A stretch of DNA of 7,871 bases from Puniceicoccales bacterium (GTDB lineage Bacteria; Verrucomicrobiota; Verrucomicrobiia; Opitutales; UBA953): NCBI GenBank assembly GCA_031284845.1, contig JAITXH010000093.1:1-7871 (forward strand), given 5' to 3'. Below are positions 6,563 through 7,871 of the stretch, piece after piece. The position numbers and the translations under genes are program-made. The notes beneath the pieces are model-generated. The model did no database searches and was not told the DNA's origin. It saw only the letters and a list, made by a program, of their open reading frames with translations. How positions within the stretch are numbered: position 1 is the stretch's first letter; every line of letters begins with the position of its first letter.

Positions 6563-7192
6563 TTGAACGTTCTATTACTAAATGGGAGCCCCCGCAAATC
6601 CGGATGCACTTACACTGCATTGAGCGAGGTGGGGAAGGCGCTAAATGAGAGTGGAGTCAGCACCACCTTTTTTCACATCGGGACTGACCCAGTCCGCGGT
6701 TGCATCGCCTGCCGGGGTTGCAAGAAGACCGGATACTGTGCCTTCGATGATGATGGTGCCAATGCCTGCATTGACTCGATAAAGCAGGCCGATGGCGTCG
6801 TTATCGGCACGCCTGTCTATTATGCGTCTGCCAATGGTGCGTTGTGTGCCTTGCTGGACAGAGTGTTTTTTTCAGCCGGGGGGAGCTTTCGTGGCAAACC
6901 AGCAGCCGCAATCGCGAGCTGCCGCCGCGGTGGTGCCGGCTCGGCCTTTGACCGGTTGAATAAATATTTTACGATTTCGGAGATGCCTCTGGTCTCTTCG
7001 CAATATTGGAATGCCGTTCATGGCAATACTCCCGAGGAAGTGGGGCAGGATTTGGAAGGATTGCAAATTATGCGCACACTGGGGCGCAATATGGCATGGC
7101 TCTTGTCCGGGATAAAGAACGCTGCCCCTCTGCCGGAGCGCGAACCCCGCGTCGCGACCAACTTCATCCGCACACTCGTTCCTCCGGCTTAG
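6563..7192 (+). CDS. Flavodoxin-fold NAD(P)H:FMN reductase-like protein with cysteine cluster
   Basis: Probable cytoplasmic flavoprotein of the NADPH-dependent FMN reductase / multimeric flavodoxin group, transferring electrons from a reduced nicotinamide to FMN or a small acceptor. The 209-residue product opens with a beta-strand and the flavin phosphate loop NVLLLNGSPRKSGCT (2-16). It continues with GCIACRGCKKTGYCAFDDD (46-64), where Cys47, Cys50, Cys53 and Cys59 have the spacing seen in iron-sulfur flavoprotein-like relatives. GTPVYYASANGALCALLDR (82-100) matches the second flavin-contact region. Whether an Fe-S cluster is bound cannot be read from the sequence; many relatives with similar cysteines have no demonstrated cluster. 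TTG is chosen as start because AAGGAG precedes it at ideal spacing. It follows the esterase gene by 19 bp, so co-transcription is plausible without an obvious functional link. Its TAG overlaps the TAA of the convergent LOG gene. Confidence 0.87.
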   Translation: MNVLLLNGSPRKSGCTYTALSEVGKALNESGVSTTFFHIGTDPVRGCIACRGCKKTGYCAFDDDGANACIDSIKQADGVVIGTPVYYASANGALCALLDRVFFSAGGSFRGKPAAAIASCRRGGAGSAFDRLNKYFTISEMPLVSSQYWNAVHGNTPEEVGQDLEGLQIMRTLGRNMAWLLSGIKNAAPLPEREPRVATNFIRTLVPPA

Positions 7193-7722
7193 CCGAGCCG
7201 TTGAAGCAGTTCCTCGGCGCTTGGCGCGACCTGTAATTCGCTGACCATTGCAGACGGAAGAAAATCGCTGCTTCCCATGCTATTAAGAAAGTGAAGAAGC
7301 GGCGCGTAAAAACCATTTGTATTGAGTAGCCCGACGGGCTTGTGGTGCAACGCCAACTGCCGCCACGCGAGTATTTCCGCCAGTTCTTCCAATGTGCCGA
7401 TGCCTCCGGGCAGGGCGACGAAGGCGTCGGCAAGCGTAGCCATGCGGTGTTTGCGTTCGTGCATGGTGTTCACAACTTCGAGCCGGGTGAGTCCGGGGTG
7501 GGCTAGTTCAAGCCCTTCCATGAACTGTGGTATGATGCCGATGACCCGCCCGCCTGCGGCGAGCGCGGCCTCTGCCAGCGTCCCCATCAATCCGGCCCGG
7601 CCTCCGCCGTAAACGATATCAATGCCCTTGCGAGCGCAGATGCTGCCAAGCTCGCCTGCCGCTGCCGCAAAAGCAGGGTCACTCCCGAGACGGGAACCGC
7701 AATAGACGCAAAGGGTATGCAT
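7189..7722 (-). CDS. LOG family protein (putative cytokinin riboside 5'-monophosphate phosphoribohydrolase)
   Basis: Cytoplasmic Rossmann-like protein of the LOG (Lonely guy) family. Characterised members hydrolyse the N-glycosidic bond of cytokinin nucleotides or AMP-like nucleotides to release the free base and ribose 5-phosphate. The 177-residue product has CVYCGSRLGSDP (5-16), VYGGGRAGLMG (37-47), MHERKHRM (87-94), and PGGIGTLEE (105-113) with the conserved terminal Glu113; the motif arginine and glutamate associated with catalysis are present. Length is typical of the family. The frame extends to a TTG at 7737, which would add five residues. The ATG at 7722 is preferred because it fits the usual family N-terminus, although neither start has a Shine-Dalgarno sequence. 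It converges on the flavin reductase gene, with the two stops overlapping. The physiological substrate is unknown, and cytokinin production should not be assumed. Confidence 0.88.
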   Translation of the reverse strand: MHTLCVYCGSRLGSDPAFAAAAGELGSICARKGIDIVYGGGRAGLMGTLAEAALAAGGRVIGIIPQFMEGLELAHPGLTRLEVVNTMHERKHRMATLADAFVALPGGIGTLEELAEILAWRQLALHHKPVGLLNTNGFYAPLLHFLNSMGSSDFLPSAMVSELQVAPSAEELLQRLG

Positions 7723-7871
7723 GAGAAAAACGTTCAAGGAGGAGGAAACACCGTAAAGGGCGATTCAAAAATGCTTGCTCGCGAAAAATCGAAACGATGA
7801 GGCGCGCTGGGAACGCTGCATTTTCAGCAATATTTTATTTCTTCGATTCTGGCACAAAAGATGCTTTTCTG

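Noticed and set aside
7736..7748. A strong plus-strand Shine-Dalgarno-like run, AAGGAGGAGGAAA
   Set aside because: No ATG, GTG or TTG occurs at a usable distance downstream. The nearest ATG (7771) is over 20 bases away and gives only nine codons. It is probably a chance purine tract upstream of the LOG gene.
7797..7871. Plus-strand open frame from an ATG at 7797 running off the window edge
   Set aside because: Only 25 codons are visible, with no ribosome-binding site and no recognisable sequence. It cannot be supported from this window.

Overview
The window looks like ordinary chromosomal DNA from a Gram-negative, moderately GC-rich bacterium. Several traits suggest Verrucomicrobiota, possibly the Opitutales side, though this is family-level inference only: a prolyl-tRNA synthetase of the archaeal/eukaryotic-like type, a PPi-type phosphofructokinase, a divergent cysteine-poor LptD, and a secreted SASA-family sialate O-acetylesterase. 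LptD implies an outer membrane with lipopolysaccharide. Most starts have no visible Shine-Dalgarno sequence.

Layout. Positions 1-191 (minus) hold the first 63 codons of proS, which runs off the left edge. A divergent intergenic region of about 200 bp (192-393) has a plausible minus-strand promoter for proS and a short perfect hairpin. A run of six plus-strand genes follows: pfp (394-1680), lptD (1707-4091, 26 bp after pfp), a small three-helix membrane protein of unknown function (4219-4602), a 109-residue protein of unknown function (4697-5026), an exported sialate O-acetylesterase-like SGNH hydrolase (5092-6543), and a flavodoxin-fold NAD(P)H:FMN reductase-like protein with a cysteine cluster (6563-7192). 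The last plus-strand gene meets a convergent LOG-family gene (7189-7722, minus) tail to tail, with the two stop codons overlapping. Positions 7723-7871 contain the upstream region of the LOG gene and no supported gene.

How the genes fit together. pfp and lptD are spaced like an operon, and an inverted repeat with a T-rich flank after lptD (4164-4206) may end that unit. The esterase and flavin reductase genes are 19 bp apart and may be co-transcribed. Otherwise the genes serve separate jobs: translation, glycolysis, outer-membrane assembly, glycan de-acetylation, redox and nucleotide-derivative hydrolysis. I see no mobile element, CRISPR array, RNA gene, toxin-antitoxin pair or defence cassette. 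I found no convincing new system. The best leads are the two unrecognised small genes, the LptD with only one cysteine in its mature part, the scarcity of Shine-Dalgarno sequences, and the stop-over-stop convergent gene pair.
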